Program-made: the position numbers and the translations under genes
The notes under the pieces: model-generated
The model's database searches: none
Told to the model about the DNA's origin: nothing
What the model saw: only the letters and a program-made list of their open reading frames with translations
Source: Pelecanus crispus
Lineage: Eukaryota; Chordata; Aves; Pelecaniformes; Pelecanidae
Reading direction: 5' to 3'
DNA length: 64,000 nt
Assembly (NCBI RefSeq): GCF_030463565.1
Contig: NC_134648.1
Span: forward strand, 46,438,346 to 46,502,345
Part shown: piece by piece, positions 12,943-23,290 of the stretch
How the letters are laid out: each line of letters begins with the position of its first letter
Numbering within the stretch: position 1 is the first letter of the stretch

Positions 12943-13025
12943 TAAGTTGATATAGATATCAACTTACAGATATCAGCTTAGAAGATGAAATTTTGCTTAG
13001 AAGCAAGATTTCAAATATCTGTAAG
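12943..13025. repeat. nested inverted repeats (two overlapping hairpins)
   Basis: The first hairpin has perfect 11-bp arms at 12943-12953 and 12956-12966 around a 2-nt AG loop. The second begins inside it: CTTACAGATAT (12963-12973) pairs with ATATCTGTAAG (13015-13025), TGAAAT (12986-12991) with ATTTCA (13008-13013), and TTGCTT (12993-12998) with AAGCAA (13001-13006). Together these give 23 pairs with a 12-nt bulge on the left arm. It could be a remnant of a small palindromic element or a hairpin RNA; nothing decides between them. Confidence 0.7.
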
Positions 13026-13545
13026 TAAGAATCAGCTTTTCAAAAATTAATTAATTTCTTACTTGGGTATTTAGCTTATTCAGAGAACATACTCAACTCA
13101 GATGCAGCCTCTGTGAAAGTATACTAGACTAGAAATAGAATAACAAACAGTAGGAAGTCTCCGTCAACACGTGCTCCTAGCACTAATATCAGCCCATTTG
13201 GGTCTTTAACATGCTATATAAAATCATCATTTGTTTATTCCACTTTATATAGGGAAAATTTTCTCTCTCACCACTAACATTCTACCAGTGCATGGGGAAC
13301 ATGAATATTACAGATGATGGTTACTAAACGTTCCAGGTAGAGTTAAGCAAGAGAGGGAGATGCACGAATAGATAAAGATTAGCAATGTGATCAGCTATGG
13401 CATTTGTTATATCAGTTGTTTTAAAATGGCATTGGCAGAAAATGAAATGCTTCCAGCTGTGACTGTGGTATGGCCAGTCCTACTGCTCGACCATATTCTC
13501 ACTGGTGGGGATGCTACCCTCACCCACAGTCAAAAAATGTAGGGT

Positions 13546-13571
13546 TCCATATCCACATCATTGGATATGGA
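13546..13571. repeat. perfect 10-bp inverted repeat, 6-nt loop
   Basis: TCCATATCCA (13546-13555) pairs perfectly with TGGATATGGA (13562-13571) around CATCAT. It lies 0.5 kb from the nested hairpins at 12943-13025. Confidence 0.8.
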
Positions 13572-16500
13572 TATGGAGCTGTGGTGCTCCAAAACACCAT
13601 ATCAAACATAGGGTTACGAGCTTTCAATGTGTAATCCAGTCAGCAAACTGAGAAAGATGTGGGTAAATCATAGCTTTGACTTGGACTCTTCTTCCCATTA
13701 GACAAGGCAGGCACAAATCAGGACACCTGGACTGCCCTGTTGTAACAGAAAAAGTGCTAGATAGAAATTAAATTTTGACCAGAACAGTGGAGAGGAATTG
13801 GGTGAAATCCAAAAACACGTGAGTGTGGAAGCTTTGCCTACTTCAGATGTAGAAGAGGAGGAAAAGTTGTTACAATGAGTGACAGAAATACTTTGCTTTG
13901 CTTATACATAGAAGCCTTGAAAACTTCATGGAAGTCAAAGCAAGATACGGCTGTTGTAATATTTGAAAGTAGGTGTCTCACAGAGGTCAAAGTTGGTGTG
14001 TGAGCATAAGGCTAGGAAATTCATTGAAATTTTGTTGTGCTCAGTTTTTTCACTAAATTCTTGTTTGATAGGGCAAGCTACCTTGGTTCTAAATTTCAAA
14101 TAAAACAACTTTTCTAATTAACATTTAGCTGTTTTGGTCACAGTATAATCAATATGAAAATTGGCAGGGTCCCCTCTGCTTCTCACAGGTTGAGCAATAG
14201 AAATGGCAGTTGTCCTCTAGCTAAGGCTTTCTTGGTATAAATATGACACGAAAAGTTATGATATCAAAATAGTAAATATTGAATTATACTTAATAAGATC
14301 TGATCCCTTCTACAATTTTCATCAATAAATCTCAGCACACATTTAAAAGGAAAATGAATAACAACAGTACTTTATCCCCAAACTGATATAAGAAATGCCT
14401 AAATGAGCATTTGACTGTATGTTGTATTTCTTCACTCTGGGCCTAATTAGAATTGACTAAACCAGACTGAGGATTTTCCAGGCAGATCTTACCACCTCTA
14501 TCAGTGCAGGCAGTGCTCCCAGATGTCAAAGCACTGTTCTGGCTCAAGTGTAGTCGTGAAATGCCGCCTCTAGCCATCCACAGCTCTTTATCACATTTCT
14601 AATGGTTCCCACTCTCTGGCTTAGAAAGTCATGGCTACTTCTGTCCAAGTGAGTAAACAACGAGCAGGGCTTGGTTAACCTAGCTGATTTTGGCTTAGCC
14701 AAAAGGGGGCTAAGAGAGGCTGCAGCCTTTTCAGTGGGCCAGACTGGTGACCACTGGGAACATCTAGAAGAGCTGGTCCTTGCTAATTTAAAGTTCTCAG
14801 GGATTCATTCTGGGCTGTCTCCATTATTAGTCCAAGATAATGAGTTGCCACTGTATGAATAAAATTAAGGGCCATGTCTATAGCAAAGTTGTCATTTGGT
14901 GGCTTAAATTTTAATGTGCCTATATTTGCTCAGTAGTTGCTTTAAGTCAAGCTATAAAATCATATCAGCAACAAATGTTATATGTGCAAAAGGAATTTTG
15001 TAGTCTTTAAGAAAAATAATAGCCCCGTTGGACTGCTTTATAGACTAATGTTTGGCTACCGGGCCATGGAAAACACTCCGGAGCTGGTTACAGCTTCCCA
15101 GGAGAGTCAACAAAACTGAATTTTGCCATCCTAATGTATTTTATTTTTTTCCTCTTGCCAGTAGCAGCAATGTTCAGCTTTGCAGAAGGGAAAGAGGCTC
15201 CCTCAGACGCAAAGGGGAACCTCTGGAGTTTCAGGGCATCCAAAGATATAGGGGTGATACTGTAAAAAGTAAGTGGATTTCCAGGGGATCTGTCATAGGG
15301 AATGGGGCTCAGAAAGGTTATTGTGGTCTTGGGGACTGACTGTTCCCCCAAGGGGTATTATCCTGGGGGGCAGCTGCATTGTGTGCAGTAACTGAGGTTC
15401 AGCATCAGCACAATGTAGGCAGTCATGCCTTCTGCTAACTAGATGACCCATGTTCCCCCTTCCCTAGGCATACAGGATTCCTCACCTGGTGCACACACGT
15501 GCACTGCCAAGGTAGAGAAGCTCACTTGGCCCTTTAGACCACAGGACTACTTGGGCCCAGACATCTCCTGTGCTGAGGTAAGTTCTTCCTTAATTCAACA
15601 GGTCCCCATAAAAGCCAGCCAAATAAATATTGATCAGACCAGCTGTGGCCAAGAGGGGTGGTGCTGTATGTGCTGGTGAGCCAAGTGGGGAAGGAGAGGT
15701 CAAGACAGAAATGGAGGGAGGAATGGTGGAGGGTGACTGTGCTTTGCAGATCCTTGTAGGGTCTTGAGGTACCACCTGGCTGTGGGGTCCCAGCAGGCAG
15801 GGAATGACTGGCCTCTGTGCCCACAGAGGACTGGAAGCAAGCTTTTTATACCATTCCTGCCCTTGACAACAACTAACAACTGTCCATTCCTGAAGTCACC
15901 TCTGTTTTATTCAGGCAAACAAATCTCAGCCTAAGCCATTTACCGAATCCAGTTGCTTGAGTACATTCAGTGTTTCTGCACATCCTTGCTAGAGTAACAT
16001 GTCACAGGTGCATGAACCAGGGCTGTACCCAAATGATGGCTGCACCTCTGCACATCTGGATTACCAAGTCAGGCAGTGCAGGAGAAGCAGATCCCTAGAG
16101 CAAACAGATGGCATAGAGCACCCCCATGACCATTCTGTGCATAGGGGTTAGCTCCATGCTGGTCTCCAGGCTTGGCTGCCTGGTAGTGGGTGATAAAAGC
16201 ACATCTCTCCATTTCTGTGGTGTCCCAAGTACACAGAGACTGCTTGGGGATGTGAACCAGAGCACAGAATGTGGAGCCAGCTTGGACAGTGGCTTTTAAA
16301 GTGCACCCCTAACACAAATGACAACACAAATGTAGATGCATCCTGAGTGAAATCTGCCTCAGGAATTTGCTCTTTGGTGATTTCTGTTTTGCACAGAGCA
16401 GGGCTCACTCTGCTGGGCTCTGGTTCCCCCATTCTGACTCAAAGGCATTGCATATGGGACTAACTGCACCAATTTATAGGACTTTTGCACTAGAGCTTGC

Positions 16501-17184
16501 TCACACTCCTGAGAGCCTGATGTGCAGGAGAGGCAAAGATGTGCAAACACCCTGCGCTCTGGGTTAAGCAAAGGCTTGACTAAGGGTTGCGCTGCCATGT
16601 GCAGTGATATCTGTGGGGAGTGAGGGGGATTGCTCTTACCTGCGCAACTACAGCACCAAACGTCTGAATACAGCAACGACTGCCATAGCATGTGTTGGAA
16701 TGAAGGCCAGAAAGCTTCACAGTTTTACACTTCTTTGATCGCAGAATGGAGAAACTCAGCTCAATTGCTTTTCAAGCAGCTAAATGCCCTGCTTCCTCCA
16801 CATTTTGCTTGTCTGCTCATGATAACTTTATTTCCCCAGAGCTCTAACAGACACTAGAGTAAGACTCTTATAAATCTGAACTGCCTGTGCCTAAAGAAAA
16901 TACGTTTTCATCAGTGTGTGTTTTTGTGAAATCCCACAGGACTGTTCTCAACAGTCCTATATAGCAAATCCACAACTGCTCATTGTAACTATCCACCCTG
17001 AATTTCAGTAATGACGCTATCCTTGTAATTTTCCAGTCATTGAAATCTGGTCTACAAATCACTAACATTACATGTTACGAGGTGTTTCATCCAGAACTTC
17101 ACCCTTGCACAGCCTCATTTCCTGTAGAGCCAACCATTTGTTATCAGGTGACCTGCTACCTACTATCTCATTAAAAGGGGTTTG

Positions 17185-17202
17185 TTTTTTTTTTTTTTTT
17201 TT
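17185..17202. repeat. poly-T tract
   Basis: Uninterrupted run of T, likely length-variable; it may be a degenerate insertion tail or simple slippage. Confidence 0.9.
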
Positions 17203-18585
17203 CAGTTCTATTGACAGTTTACCTTCTTAGGGCTCTTCTAAAACCACCTGCTGCCGGTGTCTAACTAGGTGCTGTGACTATTTCTTTCCACTAGTAGTAA
17301 AGCGAGCCAAGGTCTGGCAGGCTGAACCACATATTACCCTCTTGACCCAGGATGTGTAGGAGATATACCACCACCTGCCATAGGCATGTCCTGTTCCCTC
17401 CTTCCACCCCACCCCCACCCCCCACTTGCAAAACCTGTAAATTATGTCTTTAGTTTCTATTCTGTTACTCTTTTACCTAAGTGATTCATACACGACACGT
17501 ATCTAGCTAGCTACCATGTCGATTTATGGTGATTATAATACGTGTGTATAATATAGCTCAAGCCAAAGAAAAATCTTTCCTTGGCTTGAAAAGCTATTGT
17601 GCATTGTGAAGGTGAGAAATCCTGTAGAACGGTTCAACATATAAAAACCACATGGCAGGCTCCTCCTCCTTGATTTACTGTTGCTTTTCTGGTGCATTCA
17701 CCCTAGGAAAGCTGGATACCAACCAGAATTGTATTAATTCCAGCATCCCTTGGTCTGTTAGCCACCCCTAAAGCAGGTCCCAGGCCTTCAGGTGGAACCA
17801 CAGATGTGTGGGGAATTACAGATCCCTGACTAAGGACTCCATGGAGAATCTACTGCTGTCATTGAACTTGTTTTCTAGTCTGTCTTTGTCTTCTTTCAAC
17901 TTCAGACCAGAAGGTCTCATTAAACTGCTTTTTCCTAAGAACTTAAAGAGCAATTTACTATCCCAAATTCTTCCCCATTTTGATAATTGGGACCATAAAT
18001 ACATTACCGTTAATCTTCTCTTGGATAAACTGAACAGGGTGAGTTTCTGATATCACTTATCAGGTATTGCTCAGACAGTAAGACTTTTCTAATTCTTGGA
18101 CATGCAGATGCTTGAATTGGACATAACAATCCCTTCTTGCTCTCAGACATGGTCTATATGGAGCTGATCTCTCCCTGCCCTTACTGCGTACTTTCCTGTT
18201 TTCAAGGACCATGCTCGTTCTCTAAGGCACAGCTTCATCCCAGGACCTCATGCTCTGTGTCAGTCCTAGAGTCAGAGTAGGTGTATTTGTGATCCATTCC
18301 TCCCTAAAATTTTCTGGATGTGGAAGAAACCAGACAGAAAATAATCTGATGCAGAAAACAATGATGAAAGAGTAAGCTGAATGAAAGATGGTAAAATAGA
18401 GTTAGGAAGTTCATTTCAGTGAACGCTGATGCCACTGAACACTATTTTATTAACACCGATGCCTGTGTCCTGCATTTTTGTTGCTGGACCATGAATCTTC
18501 CTGAATATGGAAAGAAATAGGTCCCTGTCATAACCATCTGGAAGCCAAAAGAGCTGAAGCCAGGTAAATGTCTAGTAAGGCTGCT

Positions 18586-18607
18586 AAAAAAAAAAAAAAA
18601 AAAAAAA
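18586..18607. repeat. poly-A tract, 22 nt
   Basis: Uninterrupted A run. No adjacent SINE or processed pseudogene body was recognised. Confidence 0.9.
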
Positions 18608-20088
18608 GGCTAAGTGATTGTGTAGTTAATCTTGTTGGTTTAGTTGTGTTCCATGGTGATTTTAATTACACTGTAATTTGAGCTAAGTTAAAGGATGGTA
18701 AGAATAGTGGCTGGGTAGAGGTTAGTGGAATGTGAATGGAAAGAAGTGATTTTGGGGGCAGATCTGATGGGCAGGAATATTGCTCCACTCCCGGGGAGGG
18801 GACGAGGCTGTTCTTGGCATGAGCGTGACAGGGAGCGGTGCCAAGAGGCAGGTGGGGCTGGCGGCGAGGGATGACAGCCGCTGAGTGGGAAGAGTGATAC
18901 TGCACTGACCATGAAAAGGGGGTGAGAAACACTGCACGGATACTGGTTAAGAGGAAGGAGGTTAAAAACAGGACTCACAGATATAAGGAAGAATATCACA
19001 AGAACAGAACTGCAGAGCTGAATGCCAGCGCTGAGCATTCCCCCCTTCCTGGTAGATGCTTCAAAATCTATGAGGCTGTACCCTGAATTCACTTGAGTTT
19101 TGCCCTACCTGACAGCAGTGTCTGCCCCTCACAGCTGGAGGGGTATCCAGCTTTCAGGTCCATCAGTAATAGCTGTATTCAATCATCAGCTATGGCACTG
19201 ATGGACCCTAAATTACTAGTGTTTGATTAAGTAATGCTGTCAGAGCTGCGTGCTCTGCAGCACTTGAAAGAAATGTTATTTAGGTGCACTGGTGTGGAGT
19301 GGCAGTAGCTTTTGACCAAAGTATTCCCAGGAATGTTAACACTTCAGTTGAAACACACCTAGCACGGCTACCTTGGACTGTAAAGCCATGTAAGATGCAG
19401 GAAGCAATCACTTCTTAAGTCCATGCTGCAGCCTTCTTGTGGTAATGAGGAGCTACTGAGGGTCAGTATTAAGAACACTCTTACTGATGGGGCAAAATAT
19501 TTTGTTTTGATGGGGAAAAAGAGGCACAGCTCAGAAAAGATAGGCTGTGTTTCATGTTTCTGTAGTATGTACTATGTATGTGGCAAATATCTTATTACTG
19601 AGGGGAGAAATGGTAGTTTGTGGTGGCATATAACATATTTCGATGTCTCATATTTCTTAAAAGACAAAAGCAGTTACAGGGATGACAAATGGCCCTGAGC
19701 ATGGCGGAGCTGGCTGCACCCCTCTAGTTAGAGAGAAGTGTGTGGGCGGAGGTCCTGTGGACTCCTTTGAAAGCCAAGAACTCCCCTATAGCAAACTTCT
19801 ACTATCTCATGGGATCAAGACCACAGATTTCCCTTTTGATTTTCAAGAGCTCTTGTCATACCAAAGAAAAGCCAGCATTAAATGTGTGCCACCTTTGCCC
19901 CTGCACTTTGGGGAGCTCTTATCACAGAAGAGACCGCATTTCTGCTTTCAGATTTTGGATGGACACAGAATCTATTGCACCTTCTTACAGTGCCCTGGAA
20001 CATTGGCTCCTCTAAAGCAGAAAACTAATGATGGACAGGTTGCAAAACAAATTCTATGAAGTTTGTTTTGTGAAGAAGCTGATCCAAC

Positions 20089-20092
20089 TTTT

Positions 20093-20123
<31 letters not shown>

Positions 20124-20134
20124 GTTTTTTTCCC
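20089..20134. repeat. T-rich low-complexity tract
   Basis: T runs of 7-9 broken by single C or G. It ends in CCCCAG, so it mimics a splice acceptor, but the sequence after it shows no convincing exon. Confidence 0.85.
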
Positions 20135-20662
20135 CAGCAAACGCAGGTCTCGGAGTAGGCAGCTGGAAGCCTTGTTGCCTTTTTCAGATACAACAGCTAA
20201 TTTTGTAGATGTAATAGCAAAATTCGTATTCTATTTCATTCTGTTATAAACTCACATAGATGAGATTTTAATTTACTTTTTTTCCAAGGGTAAAGGTATG
20301 GATTTCCAAGCCATACAAAGTAAGAACTGTGCCATTTTAGTAAAAATTACTTGAACTCTATGTATTATTTTCATAATCCCATCTTCCACTCCTGTATATC
20401 AGCCTTTTTTCTGTATAGACTTTGTGGCTTGTATGCAGTCTTGCTTTTGCTATAGCTGTTTCTTGACAGCAGGATCAATCCTACTCCTGCCAGGTGCTGA
20501 AACTGCTGAACTCGCTTTGGCTGAATAAAAGCCGTGGGTGCGACACCAGCAGCTCTTAGCTCCCCTCTGTGGAATGCTACATTTGTATTAACATGTATCT
20601 TTCTTTGTAATTTTTTTTTTTTTTAAAACTGAAAATGATGCCCTTTAAAATCTCTTCCTGGG

Positions 20663-20697
20663 GGGAGAGAGAGAGAGGGGTGGAGAGAGAGAGGGGG
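20663..20697. repeat. GA-rich microsatellite
   Basis: Two (GA)n runs separated by a GGGGTG interruption. Confidence 0.85.
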
Positions 20698-21187
20698 AAA
20701 ATACACTCCCCTTGGAATTTAACCTTAATTTGAACCAAGATCAGTGAAAGAAAAGCACTTTCGTGCATTGTTCACCAGCTCCACCCAGCCAGTCCCTTAT
20801 CTAACCTGAGTCTCTATTGCCTATAGCTTTGTAACTTTTGCAGTGGTACGCTCCACATGCTCTTACATGCTTTAAAACCAACTTGGAGACACTGTGACAT
20901 TATAATGCCAAGAAACACCTAGTGATCCTATCTTGCAAGTCCTTAGACTGCAGAGTGCGGCAAGCAGGGACTGTCCTTCCACGGGTTTATAAAGGGCCTG
21001 GTGTGTACTGCAAATAAACAGACGTGGTTATTCCTGACCACTGACAAAGGTGACGGCAGCTTCTGAAACCCCTGAGTCAGCCTCTCCCTACACCCCAAAC
21101 CAGGAGATATTTAAACATTAGTAACTCTTCATTTTAACCTGATTCCTTGGATTTCTTTTGCCTTTAGAGGGAAGCAGCCAACCCTTG

Positions 21188-21202
21188 ATTTGCATGACGT
21201 CA
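21188..21202 (+). promoter_or_regulatory. composite octamer / CRE motif
   Basis: An exact octamer ATTTGCAT (21188-21195, POU factors) shares its final T with an exact palindromic CRE TGACGTCA (21195-21202, CREB/ATF). Both are full consensus matches in a non-coding stretch 15 kb downstream of FOXA1. Enhancer activity is inferred, not shown. Confidence 0.5.
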
Positions 21203-22532
21203 GCTCGGGGTCAAAATTCAACCTTAAACACACACATAAAAAAAGCAAGCTTCCTTGTTTGCCGTTCACAGGCGGACTTCCACTGTATGTTGCCTATCAT
21301 CTGCATGGGGGGGAACAGCCAGTAGATTGCTTTCCTATTACTTTTCTCTTCCTAGAAAAGGCAGACAGCTGCTCCAGGTGTGGTCCACCTTCATGCTGTC
21401 CCCTATCAGCCATCTGCTCCCTGCAGTCATTGCCCTTTCCCAGCACCCCTTAGTTTCTCCTGACTCGTGACCAATTTGTCCACCTTCCCTCGCTTACTGT
21501 CTGCTTTATATCCCTTTCTTCTGCATCCTCAACCTTTCCTCCAAGCCCTCATTGCTTGTTATTCCCATCCCTGCTTCTCTCATGCTCCACAGTCACAGGC
21601 CGTCTCCCTGGTTCTCCAGGGTCTTGCGCAAGCCTGGCTTCCCCAAGCCCACTTTTTGCTAGGTGCTGTCTCCCGTCACCTGCAGGCAGATGTGGCAGAC
21701 ACCTGGCAGAGGGCAACGGGTGGTGCCACCCCTGCCAGTGAAAAAGGTATCCATCATCTGGGGAGCAAACTTCTTAGAACTGAAAGTAGGAAGCAGGCAT
21801 TCACAACAACGGCTTGAAATACAGGCCAAATATTGTGCAGCTCGGAAGGAGAGAATACTATTAAATGCACCAGTGGCTTGCCATGTGTCCTCCCCTTTTT
21901 TAACAACCGCCGGCTGCTTTTCTTTTAAAGAGGTGTTCTGCAAAATGCTGTTTGTTTTTGTTCTAGATAGCCTAGTAATAAAACCCTTCAAGGAAATACT
22001 GCATATAGCATTGTTCTTACACTCCTCGAGTGTTTGAAGGACCCCTTGGAATGAGTGTGCACCAGTAGACGGGAGGGAGGAAGCAGGAAAAATCAAAATA
22101 AGAAATATCAAGGAGACACAGTCAAGCATGAATCATTTTGGTATTTCGGTTGAACCTGAAGCAAGATCAGATTTCACATCCACCCTCGGTGAGGCTGGCG
22201 TTTTCAGACACACTGCAAACCTGGTGGCATGGAGGTGGCTTGATTTCACGGTTATTTACAGGGGCCATTGGCATATATTTAAGGCCAACTTAGATGAGAG
22301 GTTTCGGAGGTTTGGGGCGGGGGGTGCGTCCATTATTTTTAAGAAAACCGCTGATCAGAACAACAGTTACTCGTGCTTAAAAAACAAATAACTAACCTTA
22401 CAGGCAGGTAGGCATTTTTTTTAGGAGACACCCGCCCGCCGGGGAGCTGGAGCCCAGGCGCTTCAGCGGTGGCTGGAAGCGCAAGTGAGCCCACGGAGGA
22501 GCGAGGGTGGCTGCAGCCCTGCGGAGCGCTGC

Positions 22533-22554
22533 GGGGGGGGGGGGGGGGGGGGGG
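22533..22554 (+). repeat. G22 homopolymer in the CpG island
   Basis: Uninterrupted run of 22 G, capable of forming a G-quadruplex on the + strand and prone to sequencing error in length. Confidence 0.85.
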
Positions 22555-22631
22555 TGCGGCTCTCTGCGCCCCGGGAGCCGCCGCCGGGTGCCGCCGCCCC
22601 AGCTCGCTCCGGGGCTCGGCCGGCAGCAGGA

Positions 22632-22664
22632 AGAGGAGGAGGAGGAGGAGGAGGCGGAGGAAGT
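22632..22664 (+). repeat. GAG/GGA trinucleotide repeat
   Basis: A run of GAG units and close variants within the CpG island, giving poly-Glu or poly-Gly in chance frames. Confidence 0.8.
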
Positions 22665-23290
22665 CTCCCGGCGTGCGGGAGCGCTCCGGCCGCTGCCCGC
22701 CTCGCGGGACCGCCCGTCCGGAGCGATGGGCCGGGGCTGGCGCGGCAGCCGGGGCTGGCGGCGGGGGGCACTGAGCCCTCGCCTTGAGGAGCTGGAGGGG
22801 GAGGTGGGGATTTCAGCACGGGCACGGGGCGACAAATGTGCCCGATCCTTCGCCCGCCGCCCAGCCCTTCGCAGCGGGCGGCTGGCGGGGGAGGCGCGGC
22901 CGGGCCCCCCCCCGCCGTGCGAGGGCGGCTCCCCGGCCCCTCGCCCTCCGCGCCCGCGGTCCCCGGCAGCGGCCTCCCCCCGCCCCCCCCAGCGCCCCCG
23001 GACCCACGATCCCTCTGCCCTCGGCGGCGTGTGCCTGCGGGACCGGGGAGGGACGGGGAAGGGGGGAAATCCCCGCGCGTTGCTGAGGGCGTGGGCGGCG
23101 TTCCGCGTCCCCCGCCCGCCTTAGGGACGGCCCGGGGCGCCGGAGCCGGCGGCAGCGCCGGCAGCAGCCGGCCGGGGAGCCCCCCCGCCCCCAAAAAGGA
23201 GGCGAAGCCCCATGAGCCGCTCTGAAAGCGGCGGGACGAGGAGGGCGCCGGGCAAAGCAGCCTGGTACCCGCTGTAACTGCAAACGTCTG

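Larger units (their letters stand above)
13026..21180. other. intergenic, no gene seen
   Basis: About 8 kb of AT-rich to moderate-GC DNA. Frames up to 134 codons occur on both strands, but they overlap each other, have no recognisable domains and lack good splice or promoter context. It contains homopolymer runs, a GA-rich tract near 20663-20697 and a GTAAACAA forkhead-type motif at about 14653. Confidence 0.5.
22420..23290. promoter_or_regulatory. orphan CpG island
   Basis: An abrupt change from AT-rich DNA to about 870 bp of very GC- and CpG-rich sequence, with no recognised gene on either side. Long frames on both strands (up to 243 codons, rich in Pro, Gly, Arg and Ala) are what GC-rich DNA gives by chance and overlap in every frame, so I do not call them genes. 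Such islands downstream of developmental regulators are often Polycomb targets, enhancer hubs or promoters of unannotated long non-coding RNA. Confidence 0.7.
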
